From: a virus
Virus record (IMG/VR): IMGVR_UViG_3300048088_000143
Location: 1 to 21,280 of that record
DNA: 21,280 nt
Direction: 5' to 3' (one strand)
A model generated the notes under the pieces. It did not search any database. It was given only the letters and a program-made list of their open reading frames with translations, and was not told where the DNA came from. The position numbers were made by a program, and so were the translations under genes. This document shows, in pieces, positions 10,957 to 18,490 of this stretch (its first letter is position 1; every line of letters begins with the position of its first letter).

Positions 10957-11388
10957 TTAACCGCCGATGGTTTCCATGATGACGACGAGCGCGCCCGCAC
11001 CCGGCAGCGTCGCCGCGCCGATGCTGCCAAGGATGACTTCGTCGGCCGCGTAGGGCGTTTGGCTGTCCATCTGCGTCGCCGCACCAAACAGCGTCGGCGT
11101 GTCGACCGCGGTGACGACCGCGGCCGCGCGGTATTTGCCGTTGCTGCCATTGATGCCAATGGCGATCGTCGACGTGCCGAGCGTGGCGGTCGTGTTGATG
11201 ATGCCAACGCAAAACAGCGCGCCTGGCGGTAGCGTCGTGACTTGCCAGTTATCGGTGACGAGCTGGCCGGCGAGGTTCAACGTGCCGCGGTAGGCGCGAA
11301 GCCGCGCACCGACGCCGAGCGTGGCGGCCGGCTTGACGACCGGCGTAGAGCCCAGGCCCGCATTTTCGAGGGAATAGTAGAGTGCCAT
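10957..11388 (-). CDS. Capsid decoration or stabilising protein candidate
   Basis: 143 residues, from an ATG at 11388 with AAGGAAAT nine bases upstream. It starts MALYYSLENAGLGSTPVVKP and is rich in Thr, Ala, Gly and Val with alternating hydrophobic residues, so mainly beta structure is likely. It has one His/Cys-poor core and no enzyme motif. It lies 31 bases downstream of the major capsid gene, and the two are isolated together between two terminators. That suggests it is needed in high copy number, as a head decoration protein would be. The assignment rests on position and composition only. Confidence 0.7.
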   Translation of the reverse strand: MALYYSLENAGLGSTPVVKPAATLGVGARLRAYRGTLNLAGQLVTDNWQVTTLPPGALFCVGIINTTATLGTSTIAIGINGSNGKYRAAAVVTAVDTPTLFGAATQMDSQTPYAADEVILGSIGAATLPGAGALVVIMETIGG

Positions 11389-11419
11389 TGTCGATTTCCT
11401 TTCGGGGCGTGAGGCGCGG

Positions 11420-12325
11420 TCAGACGCAAAGCGCCTGGACGACCTTCTTTTCCTGCAGCCGGGTCGCGCCGCAAGTGGTCTTGACGTACCACTGCATTGC
11501 GTAGCTCTTGTCGGGCCGCTCGTCGATGCGCGCGGTAACGTCGCCCCATATGCCCAGGTGCATACCGCTCTTCAACCACAGCGGTATCTGGCGCGTCGCC
11601 TGGCCAATCGTCGCCGCCGCCTCGTAGATCGTGTCGGTGAATTCGACGATATGAAAATTGACGCCCAGGAAACGCTGCACCATGCCCTCGCGCAGCACGG
11701 CCGAATCCTGGCCGGCATAGTCCGCATTGATGATTTGCGTTTCGCCGAGCAGGTTGTCGTGGTCGAGTGACGTAATCGCGCAGTGCAGCTCGTCGGTCGT
11801 AAGGTCGGCGCCGGCCGACAGCAAGAGCTGGCGCGCCTTGCGCAGCTTGGAGACGGTGAGCCCGACATTGGCCGCGGCGCCGTAGTTGGCGGCGATCGAC
11901 TGCGAGCCTGGGAACGAAACCGGCGTGCCGCCGGTGTTGCCGGTGTTCGACGTGCCGAAAAATGCCAGCAATACCTGGTCATCCATCGCGCGTTGAATGG
12001 CCATCGTGCCCGCTTGCACGCAAGGATTTTGGAAATCGTCGATCGTGCGCAGCTTGTCCTGTTGATCGATCAGGTCGGCCACTTCGTAATCGTTGGGGTA
12101 AACCCAGCGCCGATCGGTCGGCGTGTTGACGAGGGGCGTGTCGGAATTGCGCGGCCGATTTTTGACCGGCTTGACCTGGCCGATTTGGTCGACCGGGTTG
12201 GCGGATTGGCCGATATAGCCGCCGTTGGTGACGGACTCACGCAAGCCGCGCCCTGGCTGTTGCAGCAAGAGCTCGACGGCCGTGGTGTACTGGGTGGTAA
12301 ATAGGGTGGTGACGGGAGCGGACAT
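11420..12325 (-). CDS. Major capsid protein
   Basis: 301 residues. Characteristic stretches are NTPTDRRWVYPNDYEVADLI followed by DQQDKLRTIDDFQNP, then MDDQVLLAFFG, RKARQLLLSAGADL and LHCAITSLDHDNLL. The end is CGATRLQEKKVVQALCV, the usual strand at the close of an HK97-fold capsid protein ('gatr....kvv.i'). This pattern fits the Phage_capsid_2-like family found in many podoviruses. It is encoded just after the scaffold and just before a decoration candidate. The ATG at 12325 has a strong AGGAG site ten bases upstream. A terminator at 12481-12503 separates it from the scaffold, so it may have its own transcript. Confidence 0.87.
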   Translation of the reverse strand: MSAPVTTLFTTQYTTAVELLLQQPGRGLRESVTNGGYIGQSANPVDQIGQVKPVKNRPRNSDTPLVNTPTDRRWVYPNDYEVADLIDQQDKLRTIDDFQNPCVQAGTMAIQRAMDDQVLLAFFGTSNTGNTGGTPVSFPGSQSIAANYGAAANVGLTVSKLRKARQLLLSAGADLTTDELHCAITSLDHDNLLGETQIINADYAGQDSAVLREGMVQRFLGVNFHIVEFTDTIYEAAATIGQATRQIPLWLKSGMHLGIWGDVTARIDERPDKSYAMQWYVKTTCGATRLQEKKVVQALCV

Positions 12326-12480
12326 TGCCGAAATCTCCTAAAACCGTTTGAAGGGTTCTCGAAGTGGCGTGTCCGTTGCCGGGGCCGACTCTTGCGCGTT
12401 TCGCGCGCGCCGCGCGGGCTGCTTTCGGCCGGGTCAGTGGGCGCGTGCTATTGCGGTATCCACGGCCGGATCATGCACAC
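12326..12480 (-). promoter_or_regulatory. Leader of the capsid gene, possible promoter region
   Basis: These 155 bases between a terminator and the capsid start contain no supported gene. The ribosome binding site is AGGAG, just upstream of 12325. Because the terminator should stop scaffold transcripts, a promoter for the capsid genes would be expected here. I see only weak candidates, such as TTGTGT followed after 16 bases by GATACC on the minus strand, which matches sigma-70 boxes poorly. A phage-specific or host alternative sigma signal cannot be judged by eye. Confidence 0.35.
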
Positions 12481-12503
12481 AAAAAGCGCCGCGTGTGCGG
12501 CGC
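12481..12503 (-). terminator. Intrinsic terminator between scaffold and capsid genes
   Basis: On the minus strand a perfect 7-bp stem GCGCCGC / GCGGCGC with an ACAC loop runs into TTTTTGTG. It lies 30 bases after the scaffold stop and about 155 bases before the capsid start. This is the best-formed terminator in the window. Confidence 0.85.
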
Positions 12504-12533
12504 CTGATGCGACATCGCTTGTGCAGATTTGCC

Positions 12534-13481
12534 CTAGACGCGGCCGATGCGCTCGCCGCCGCGGCCGGCCGCGAGCAAGCCCTGGTAATCGCCGGGCAGG
12601 TAGCCGGCGCGGTAGGCGGTCAATTCCTTGACGCGCTTTTGCGCTTCCATGTCGCCCGCCATCAATCGGCGTTGGAAATCCTTGTCCTTGGCAATCGCTT
12701 TGAGCTCGGCCGTGGCCTGGTCGGGCGTCATCGGCAGACTCTCGCCAGGTATGCCGGCGCCGTCGACGCCGCGCTTTTCAATGAGCGCCGCGCCCGCCGC
12801 GGCAAACTTCTCGAGCATGGCCTTGGTGCCGACGGCGCGCTCCATCTTGTCGAGCTCTTCGGTCGTAAAGCCCAATTTCTGCGCGGTCGCGCGAACCGCG
12901 TCCATCTGCTTTTGATAGCCCGCGCCCCAGCTTGCTTTAAGCTCGGCCACGCCCTTGCTCGAGTCCGCGGCGAAGGCGTCCTCCTGGGCCTTGATCGCGG
13001 CCGCGCCCGAATCGGAAAACCATTTCGCGAAGCCGGCGAATTGCGCTTGCGTGAGCCCCAGCGCGTGCCCGGCTTCGCGCGCGCTGGCGACGGCCGGGTC
13101 TTTGGCGATGTCGCCCTCGAGCTTGTAGCCTGCGGGTGACTCGGGGCGGCCGAGCTTATTCCACAGCTCGGCCTGCGCGACGGTGTCGCCTTCCTTGGGC
13201 AGTGCGATGACCGTCGCCTTGTCGGCGCCGATGAGCTTTTGCGCCGAATCGAGCGCGCCCAAAATCTTGATCGGGTCGCCCTGGTACTTCTCGGCGAGCG
13301 CGCGCTGGGCTTCGGGCCATACGATCGCCGGCGCCGTGCCGGCGACTGGTGCAGGGGGGGGTGTAGCAGTCGCGCCGGGCGCCGGCGCGCTGGTGGTGCC
13401 TGGCGCTGGCGTCGCGGCCGGCGGTGCGGCGGTCGTCGCGGTCGGATTGGCAACGAGGGATGCGAGAGTGTCGGCTGGCAT
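12534..13481 (-). CDS. Capsid assembly scaffolding protein
   Basis: 315 residues. The first 55 are a low-complexity Ala/Pro/Thr/Gly tail, followed by a mostly helical, charged body. Motifs include WNKLGRPESPAGYKLEGD, typical of podovirus scaffolds ('lg.PesPegY.l'), FAGFAKWFSDSG, and DQATAELKAIAKDKDFQRRL near the C-terminus, a helix pair seen in the same family. It lies directly before the major capsid gene, as scaffolds do. It guides procapsid assembly and leaves the particle before DNA packaging. The ATG at 13481 has AAGGAAA upstream and begins 3 bases after the preceding stop. A run of eight C bases (8 G on the plus strand at 13354-13361) lies in the linker. Confidence 0.83.
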   Translation of the reverse strand: MPADTLASLVANPTATTAAPPAATPAPGTTSAPAPGATATPPPAPVAGTAPAIVWPEAQRALAEKYQGDPIKILGALDSAQKLIGADKATVIALPKEGDTVAQAELWNKLGRPESPAGYKLEGDIAKDPAVASAREAGHALGLTQAQFAGFAKWFSDSGAAAIKAQEDAFAADSSKGVAELKASWGAGYQKQMDAVRATAQKLGFTTEELDKMERAVGTKAMLEKFAAAGAALIEKRGVDGAGIPGESLPMTPDQATAELKAIAKDKDFQRRLMAGDMEAQKRVKELTAYRAGYLPGDYQGLLAAGRGGERIGRV

Positions 13482-13484
13482 GGG

Positions 13485-13712
13485 TCAATTTCCTTGTGGC
13501 TCGAATTTGTAGAGCCCGGCGATGAGCTCGACCGCCTCGAAAATCGCTTGCGAGACGGTCGATGCGTGGATGTTTTTCAAGCGCCGCGAGACGACGTCGC
13601 GCCCGGCGCCGACGGCGATGAAATCGAACGAGCCCGACGTATTGCGCTCGATGTGAATGGCGACGAGCTCGAGCGGGTTGACGAGCTTCGACGGGCTTGG
13701 GTTGATGAGCAC
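13485..13712 (-). CDS. Small phage protein of unknown function, head region
   Basis: 75 residues from a GTG at 13712: (M)LINPSPSKLVNPLELVAIHI, then SGSFDFIAVGAGRDVVSRRL and a helix ASTVSQAIFEAVELIAGLY. The frame stays open to a TTG at 13742 (85 residues), but that would overlap the previous gene by 29 bases. The GTG sits one base after the previous stop (TGA-C-GTG), fitting the compact coupling of this genome, so I prefer it. I do not recognise the family. It is probably a small alpha/beta protein. Confidence 0.6.
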   Translation of the reverse strand: MLINPSPSKLVNPLELVAIHIERNTSGSFDFIAVGAGRDVVSRRLKNIHASTVSQAIFEAVELIAGLYKFEPQGN

Positions 13713-13713
13713 G

Positions 13714-14022
13714 TCACACGTCCGTCGCGGCCGCCTGGTCAATCATTCGCTGCAGGCGCGCGGGCTCGAGCGCGATGCACTGCTGGATGCGCAGGAACAC
13801 AAAGCGCTTGCCCTCGTTGAACATGACGGCGAGCGGGTCGACGCGGCCCTCGCGATCGGTGCGCGTGCTCGGCCGGTCGACGCAACAAACCCGCCGCAGG
13901 TCGCCGAGCACGATGCCGGCGAGCGGCAGCAAGTCCGGCGTATTCGGGTGCAGGAACGTTGCCCGATACGCCTGTGACAATTCCGACAGGTACTCGGCGC
14001 GCTCGGCACGGCGATCGGGCAT
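13714..14022 (-). CDS. Bbp19-like phage protein
   Basis: 102 residues. It has YRATFLHPNTPDLLPLAGIV followed by LGDLRRVCCVDRP, then FNEGKRFVFLRIQQCIALEP. The pattern (aromatic helix, 'vL.DLrr.c', then 'eGkR.v.LrI') is that of the Bbp19-like family named after Bordetella phage BPP-1, small proteins of unknown role found between portal and capsid genes. The Cys pair C-C and DRP are worth noting, but no complete metal site is seen. The ATG at 14022 starts 3 bases after the stop of the membrane protein gene. Confidence 0.7.
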   Translation of the reverse strand: MPDRRAERAEYLSELSQAYRATFLHPNTPDLLPLAGIVLGDLRRVCCVDRPSTRTDREGRVDPLAVMFNEGKRFVFLRIQQCIALEPARLQRMIDQAAATDV

Positions 14023-14025
14023 GCG

Positions 14026-14226
14026 TTACCTAAAGTGCAGCGCTGGCACGCTGACGCCGCCGAAGAGCAAGCCCAGGAGCACAACGACCGCGAGCAAGCC
14101 CAGGAGCACGATCGCGACCGTATGAAACGGCGCCGGCAGCGGGATTTGCCCGACGATCCAATACAGCAAGTAAAAGACGAGCCCCAGGACAATCACGGTT
14201 ATCAGTAAGGAAATGATCGATTCCAT
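14026..14226 (-). CDS. Small two-helix membrane protein
   Basis: 66 residues. Two hydrophobic segments, about 5-24 (LLITVIVLGLVFYLLYWIV) and 37-56 (VAIVLLGLLAVVVLLGLLFG), are separated by a short polar loop with QIPLPAP. The terminal tails are very short. The strong GGGGGAAGG ribosome binding site lies just before the ATG at 14226. Its length and topology resemble small class II holins, but it lacks the usual charged C-terminus, and no endolysin is adjacent. It also resembles Thivi_2564-type small membrane proteins seen in phage head modules. The function is open. Confidence 0.8.
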   Translation of the reverse strand: MESIISLLITVIVLGLVFYLLYWIVGQIPLPAPFHTVAIVLLGLLAVVVLLGLLFGGVSVPALHFR

Positions 14227-14235
14227 GCCTTCCCC

Positions 14236-14535
14236 CTATGCGCCGCCGGCGTCCGCCTTCGGCGGTCGGCCGCGCTTGCGCTTGCTGGATCGGATGACGA
14301 CCGCGCCCGGCTCGGCGGATGCTTTCGCCAGGCGCACCGTGAGACGGCGCGCCGGATGCAGCGCGCCGCCCTCGTCCTCGATGACGTCATCGAGAATGCT
14401 GCCCACCACGCCCTGCGGCTCGACGTTGAGCCTCGCGCATAGCGTGTCGATGTCGGCTTGCCCGATCGGCGCGGGCTTGGCCTTTTGGATGTAAGCCTCT
14501 GTCGGGCTGACGACGGTGACGATGGACGGAAGCAT
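14236..14535 (-). CDS. Small phage protein with basic AT-hook-like C-terminus
   Basis: 99 residues from an ATG at 14535 with GAGGG eight bases upstream, overlapping the portal stop region. It starts MLPSIVTVVSPTEAYIQKAK, has an acidic middle with SILDDVIEDEGGALHP, and ends with VVIRSSKRKRGRPPKAD. KRKRGRPPK is an AT-hook-like minor-groove binding motif (core G-R-P flanked by basic residues), which suggests nucleic-acid contact. The protein family is not recognised. Confidence 0.7.
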   Translation of the reverse strand: MLPSIVTVVSPTEAYIQKAKPAPIGQADIDTLCARLNVEPQGVVGSILDDVIEDEGGALHPARRLTVRLAKASAEPGAVVIRSSKRKRGRPPKADAGGA

Positions 14536-14544
14536 TCGCGCCCT

Positions 14545-16233
14545 CTACGCTGGCAACGGCACGCCGGGCGGTGCGGGTGCCTGGGTTGAAATGGCGTGGG
14601 CCTGTGCGGCATCCTTGGCCGCCTTCGCCGCGATCGGCGCCGCCGCCAGGATGTTTTGCTGGTTGACTTGCTGCGCGCGCGCCTGGCGCGCCTGGGTGAC
14701 GGCGTCCGGCGTGCGCCGCGCCTTCTGCGGCACGCCGCGCGCATCGGCCAGGATCAGCGCCGCGGCATCGGTGTCGACGACGTCGAGCACGTCCGGCTTG
14801 ACTTGCGCCATCGGTGCCAGGTCGGAAAACCACGCCTGGATCGCGGTCACTTGCGCCGCCATCGCGAGCCGCGTGAGCGGCGACGTGTAAACCACTTTCA
14901 GCACGCCGCCGGCTTGCGCGAGCGACTGCGGCATCGCCGGCAGCTCGCGCTGCAGGATGCCGCGGCGCCATAGCACGTCGAGCTCGCGCTCAATCATGGG
15001 CGCCAGGAATTCGGTTTCCTGGCGGCCCATCGTTGGCGCGAGTAGCTGCCCCTTTTCCTGCGCGCGCAGCGCCGCCTCGTAGGCGGTCATTTCCTTATTC
15101 TCGACGAGGATTTGAAACAGCGTGACCAGGAAGGCGTCATTGATCGAGCGGCGCAAGTCCTGGCGCAGCTCGTTGGCGAGCTGGGGCTCGCCGCCCGCAT
15201 GCAGCGGCACGATCAACGGCCGCCCATTGGTGTCGACGTGGCCGTAATTGAGCCCGTTGGGCGTCAGGTCGATCGCGCCGCCCAGGCCATCATCGGCGAG
15301 CAATAGCGGCGGGTCGACTGCCTTATGGATCGAGCGCAGATAAGTCTTGGTCGCCTCGTTTAAGGTCTTGATGTCCGGCAGCACGATCATCGCCGGCGAG
15401 CGGCCGTACACTTCGCCGACGCTGACGACGTTGCGCGAAACCGCGAACGGGTTGGTAACGTAGAAGCCCTCGCGCACCACCACGCGCGCCTCGCGCGACA
15501 CGATGCAGGAATGGAAGCTCGCACCCGCTGGCGCGTCCCACGCCCACGGCCCGACGTCGCTGACGGGGTAGGCGGCATGCACGAAGTTGAATTTTTGCGC
15601 CGTGCCCTTCTCGGCCGCCTTCTTAATCAAGTCCGGCGTCGTGTCGCCAAACTCGTTGAACGCCTGGCGGCCGTCGAGCTCGTACTCGCGAAACACGGTA
15701 TCAATGCGGCCCGACGCATTCTCGTCAATCCACGTCGCGGTTAATGGCTGCGCGCGGTACAGGATCGGCGCGCTCGAGCGCGACATCGACGCATGCGAAG
15801 CCGCGTCATCGACCAGCATCGCGGTCGTGCCGAAGGCGCCGAGCTGCAAAAAGCACTCATGCGCCTGGCTGCCGAAGTTGGCATCCGGCATGTAACGAAA
15901 GCGGAAAAGCAGTTTGGTCAGCGCCTCGCAATAGCGCTTGCACTCGTCATCGTCGACGAGCTCTTCGGTCGCCGGCGCCAGGCTGTGCCATATCTCCGAG
16001 CGTGGGCATATCAGCGACTCGACGGCCGCGGCATAGCGGTCGAGCGCCAGGCACGCGGTCGCGTCGAATACGCGCTCGGTGTGCTTGTAGCCGGGCACCA
16101 GGCGCGCGGTAAAGGCGCCCATGCGCGGTAACACGCGATCGGCGATTTCCTGCCAATGCGTGTTCCACACGCCGCGCGCGCCCTTGTAGGCGTCCTGGCG
16201 GCGCAGGATCGCGTCAGCGCGTGCGTCGGTCAC
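14545..16233 (-). CDS. Portal protein (head-tail connector)
   Basis: 562 residues from a GTG at 16233 that overlaps the preceding stop (GTGA). Family signatures of the podovirus Head-tail_con portals are present: VWNTHWQEIADRVLPRMGAF, VFDATACLALDRYAAAVESL, CFLQLGAFGTTAMLVDD, VYGRSPAMIVLPDIKTLNEA and EMTAYEAALRAQEKGQLLAP. The C-terminal tail after about residue 500 is Ala/Gln-rich and probably the flexible barrel or internal end. The portal forms the dodecameric ring through which DNA is packaged and ejected. The frame stays open upstream, but the extra 32 residues would be Arg-rich antisense-like sequence inside the neighbouring gene, so the GTG is preferred. Confidence 0.9.
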   Translation of the reverse strand: MTDARADAILRRQDAYKGARGVWNTHWQEIADRVLPRMGAFTARLVPGYKHTERVFDATACLALDRYAAAVESLICPRSEIWHSLAPATEELVDDDECKRYCEALTKLLFRFRYMPDANFGSQAHECFLQLGAFGTTAMLVDDAASHASMSRSSAPILYRAQPLTATWIDENASGRIDTVFREYELDGRQAFNEFGDTTPDLIKKAAEKGTAQKFNFVHAAYPVSDVGPWAWDAPAGASFHSCIVSREARVVVREGFYVTNPFAVSRNVVSVGEVYGRSPAMIVLPDIKTLNEATKTYLRSIHKAVDPPLLLADDGLGGAIDLTPNGLNYGHVDTNGRPLIVPLHAGGEPQLANELRQDLRRSINDAFLVTLFQILVENKEMTAYEAALRAQEKGQLLAPTMGRQETEFLAPMIERELDVLWRRGILQRELPAMPQSLAQAGGVLKVVYTSPLTRLAMAAQVTAIQAWFSDLAPMAQVKPDVLDVVDTDAAALILADARGVPQKARRTPDAVTQARQARAQQVNQQNILAAAPIAAKAAKDAAQAHAISTQAPAPPGVPLPA

Positions 16234-16541
16234 GGCCCGTTTGCCTCGCCGAAGGCGTAACCGATCGACGCGCCCGCGGAGCCGGCGAGCCCGACGCGGT
16301 ACTGCCCTGGGCACAGGTAGACGACGCAAGAGCCGTTCGCGGTGAATTGCGTTACCACGCCGTTTTGCGGGCCGACGCTGACCCAGGTGACGCCGTCTGG
16401 CATCAGCACTTGCAGCGCGAGCGTGCCGCCGCCAAACGTGCCGTAACCCTGCAGCACATGCCGGCCGCCGTGCGATTGAACGCTGTTGCCTGGCGCGTCG
16501 GCCGTGAGCGTGCCCGAATCCAATACTTTGTTGTTGAACAT
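16230..16541 (-). CDS. Small beta-rich protein, possibly structural
   Basis: 103 residues from an ATG at 16541 with AGAGGG seven bases upstream. It starts MFNNKVLDSGTLTADAPGNS and has Gly/Thr/Val-rich strands with TLALQVLMPDGVTWVSVGPQ and VVYLCPGQYRVGLAGSAGAS. The alternating pattern and the 'pdG..W..vg' turn look like a small beta-sandwich, as in head or decoration proteins. It lies between the packaging genes and the portal and overlaps the portal start by 4 bases. No named family is recognised. Confidence 0.72.
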   Translation of the reverse strand: MFNNKVLDSGTLTADAPGNSVQSHGGRHVLQGYGTFGGGTLALQVLMPDGVTWVSVGPQNGVVTQFTANGSCVVYLCPGQYRVGLAGSAGASIGYAFGEANGP

Positions 16542-16551
16542 GGCAAGCCCT

Positions 16552-16758
16552 CTATTGGCCGAGAATCAGTTTGGAAGCCGTAGGCGCGGCCGGCGCGTTC
16601 ATCGAGCCGAGCGGATCGTGGACGAGCATCGTCGACAGAAAGCCGCGACGTTTGCGGATTTGATCGGTGTAGTCCTGCGATTGCGCCGCCTGGTCGATCG
16701 TCGGCACGGGTGTCGGCGCCGGGGGTGCAGCGGATGCGCCGCCGAAAAGTGCGGACAT
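16552..16758 (-). CDS. Small head-region protein with Pro-rich N-terminus
   Basis: 68 residues: MSALFGGASAAPPAPTPVPT, then IDQAAQSQDYTDQIRKRRGF and a C-terminal SKLILGQ. This layout (start MS.LFGG, Pro-rich linker, 'a...d..RkRrG', end in a LG motif) recurs in small proteins next to terminase or portal genes of many tailed phages. Their role is unknown. AGAGGAA lies upstream of the ATG at 16758. It follows the previous stop by 2 bases. Confidence 0.75.
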   Translation of the reverse strand: MSALFGGASAAPPAPTPVPTIDQAAQSQDYTDQIRKRRGFLSTMLVHDPLGSMNAPAAPTASKLILGQ

Positions 16759-16760
16759 AG

Positions 16761-17039
16761 TTAAAAGTTCCTCTCGGGTTTAACCATCAACAGGCGCGGC
16801 CGCTCGGCTTCGCCCTCGCACACGCGCCGCGCGCTCGCCCACTGCGACGCCAGGATTTCGAGCGCGTCGGCCAATTGCTCGTCGCGATCGAAGTAGACGG
16901 CGACCATGCCGCCTTTCGCCTTGCTCGCGCGCTCGCGGTCGTAGCCGCACTCGAGGATGTAACGATTGGGACGGTGCAAGCGCTCGACGCCGCCGAGCTC
17001 GCGCAGGCGTACCGTCAGCGGGGTCGCGCGTGAGCTCAC
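16761..17039 (-). CDS. Small protein coupled to large terminase, function unknown
   Basis: 92 residues from a GTG at 17039 that overlaps the TerL stop (GTGA). It starts (M)SSRATPLTVRLRELGGVERL and continues with a Tyr/Cys/Arg-rich strand (YILECGYDRERASKAK), then GGMVAVYFDRDEQLADALEI and ends LLMVKPERNF. A small alpha/beta protein is likely. The open frame continues upstream inside terL, but that part is an antisense-like shadow. I do not recognise a family. The overlap suggests that it is made in step with TerL. Confidence 0.65.
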   Translation of the reverse strand: MSSRATPLTVRLRELGGVERLHRPNRYILECGYDRERASKAKGGMVAVYFDRDEQLADALEILASQWASARRVCEGEAERPRLLMVKPERNF

Positions 17040-18490
17040 GATAAAATCGCGTATTCGGTTTTGGCGGCTGCCGCGCGCCGGCGGCGCAATGCCAGGTCGG
17101 CGCGCGCGATCGGCTCGGAGAATGTCAGCGCGAGCGCGTCGGCATCGTCGGGCGATGCGAGCCCGCGCTTGGACATATCCTCTTTGCGCTCCATCTGGAT
17201 TCGGTTGTCGCGATCGAATCCGTACTGGATGCCGTGCAAGTCCGCGCGTAGATCGGGGTCGGCGTCGATGCAGCCGGTCGGCAGCCACAGGCGCATCTCG
17301 CCCCAGCATTCCGCGCGCTTGTTGGCGTAGTCGCTGCCGTTGCGCGCCTTGCCGCCGAATTGCACTTCGCGCACGGCATAGCCGAGACTCTTTAGACGAT
17401 CGACCACGCCGCCGCCGACGCCGTTACCGTCGACAAAGATTGCTGCCGGGTTGTACTTGTCGGCCGCCTCGGCGACAAAGCCCGCGAGCTGCATGACGTC
17501 CGCGCCGCGGTATTTGCGCGCCGGTACGCTTTGCGCGTCGCGGCCCTGGCGAAAGCGGATAACGGATTTGTCGCCGCCAAACCTGGCGACGTCCACACCC
17601 ATGACGAGCGGCGCGCCGTCGTCGCGCGTCGGCTGCCTGGCCGCGGCGCCGTCGATGACGTCCTCGCCGATAAACTGCGCATCGCCCGCACGCGGGAAAA
17701 TGCCGCGCACGCGCACGCGCACGAAGTCAGAATCCTCGCCGTAGTCCTCGATCCACTGCGCAATCTGCACCTGGTTCGCCATGCGCGCCGAGCGACTGTC
17801 AATCTGGCGCGTAATCCAACGGTGCCGAAAGCGGCCGAAGCACTCGCGAAAGCGCCCGGTGTTGCGCGTCGGGTTGCCGAACACGGCCCAAACGATTTCG
17901 GTATTGGCGTCGGTCAAGGCGCCTTCGGCCGTCTCCCATATGACATCGGGGATCGCGCTCGCCTCGTCGAAAATGAGCACGATTCGCTTGCCCTTGTTGT
18001 GCAGGCCGGCGAAGGCTTCGGTATTGTTTTCGCTCCACGGCACCAGGTCGACGCGCCAATTCTTTTCGTGGCCGTCCTGGGTCGAATAGATCGCCGTCGC
18101 GGTGACGGTAAACATGAAATGCGAAACCGCGAGCCGGTGCCACTTGGTGAGCTCGGGCCAGGTTTTGGTGCGGAGCTGGGTGTCGGTGTTGGCCGTGACC
18201 ACGCCGCGCGTATCTTCGGCGGTCGACATCGCCCACAGGATCAGCCAGGCGACGAGCGCGCTCTTGCCGATGCCGTGGCCGGATGCGACGGCGACGCGCA
18301 TGGCCTGGTTGAGCGTCAGCACGCCATCGCGCACGGCGGCGAGGATGTCGGTTTGCCAGGTGTCGGGCCCGGTGTGACCCTCGAGCTCGCCCTCGCCCCA
18401 GGCGAACGCATAGCGCACGAACGCGAGCGGGTCGCGCCGCATGCTGGCCAGGTCAGCGGCGACCGCGGCGAAGTATTCGCGCTCGGTCAT
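17036..18490 (-). CDS. Terminase large subunit (packaging ATPase/nuclease)
   Basis: 484 residues. The ATPase domain has Walker A GHGIGKS (71-77) and Walker B IVLIFDE (170-176, D175 and E176), followed by FGNPTRNTGRFRECF, a common terminase coupling region. The RNase H-like nuclease domain has GVDVARFGGD (D300), IFVDGNGVGGGVVD (D354) and a C-terminal acidic SPDDADALALTF (about 446-457), the usual three metal-binding sites. It cuts concatemeric DNA and drives it through the portal. The ATG at 18490 overlaps the stop of the 52-residue gene (ATGA) and its own stop overlaps the next GTG. Confidence 0.95.
   Translation of the reverse strand: MTEREYFAAVAADLASMRRDPLAFVRYAFAWGEGELEGHTGPDTWQTDILAAVRDGVLTLNQAMRVAVASGHGIGKSALVAWLILWAMSTAEDTRGVVTANTDTQLRTKTWPELTKWHRLAVSHFMFTVTATAIYSTQDGHEKNWRVDLVPWSENNTEAFAGLHNKGKRIVLIFDEASAIPDVIWETAEGALTDANTEIVWAVFGNPTRNTGRFRECFGRFRHRWITRQIDSRSARMANQVQIAQWIEDYGEDSDFVRVRVRGIFPRAGDAQFIGEDVIDGAAARQPTRDDGAPLVMGVDVARFGGDKSVIRFRQGRDAQSVPARKYRGADVMQLAGFVAEAADKYNPAAIFVDGNGVGGGVVDRLKSLGYAVREVQFGGKARNGSDYANKRAECWGEMRLWLPTGCIDADPDLRADLHGIQYGFDRDNRIQMERKEDMSKRGLASPDDADALALTFSEPIARADLALRRRRAAAAKTEYAILS

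Noticed and set aside
16234-16329. Upstream extension of the portal frame to an ATG at 16329
   Set aside because: The added residues are Arg-rich shadow sequence within the 103-residue gene. The GTGA junction at 16233 fits the local pattern.
17040-17309. Extension of the 92-residue frame into terL
   Set aside because: The extension overlaps the conserved nuclease part of TerL in another frame and has shadow-like composition.
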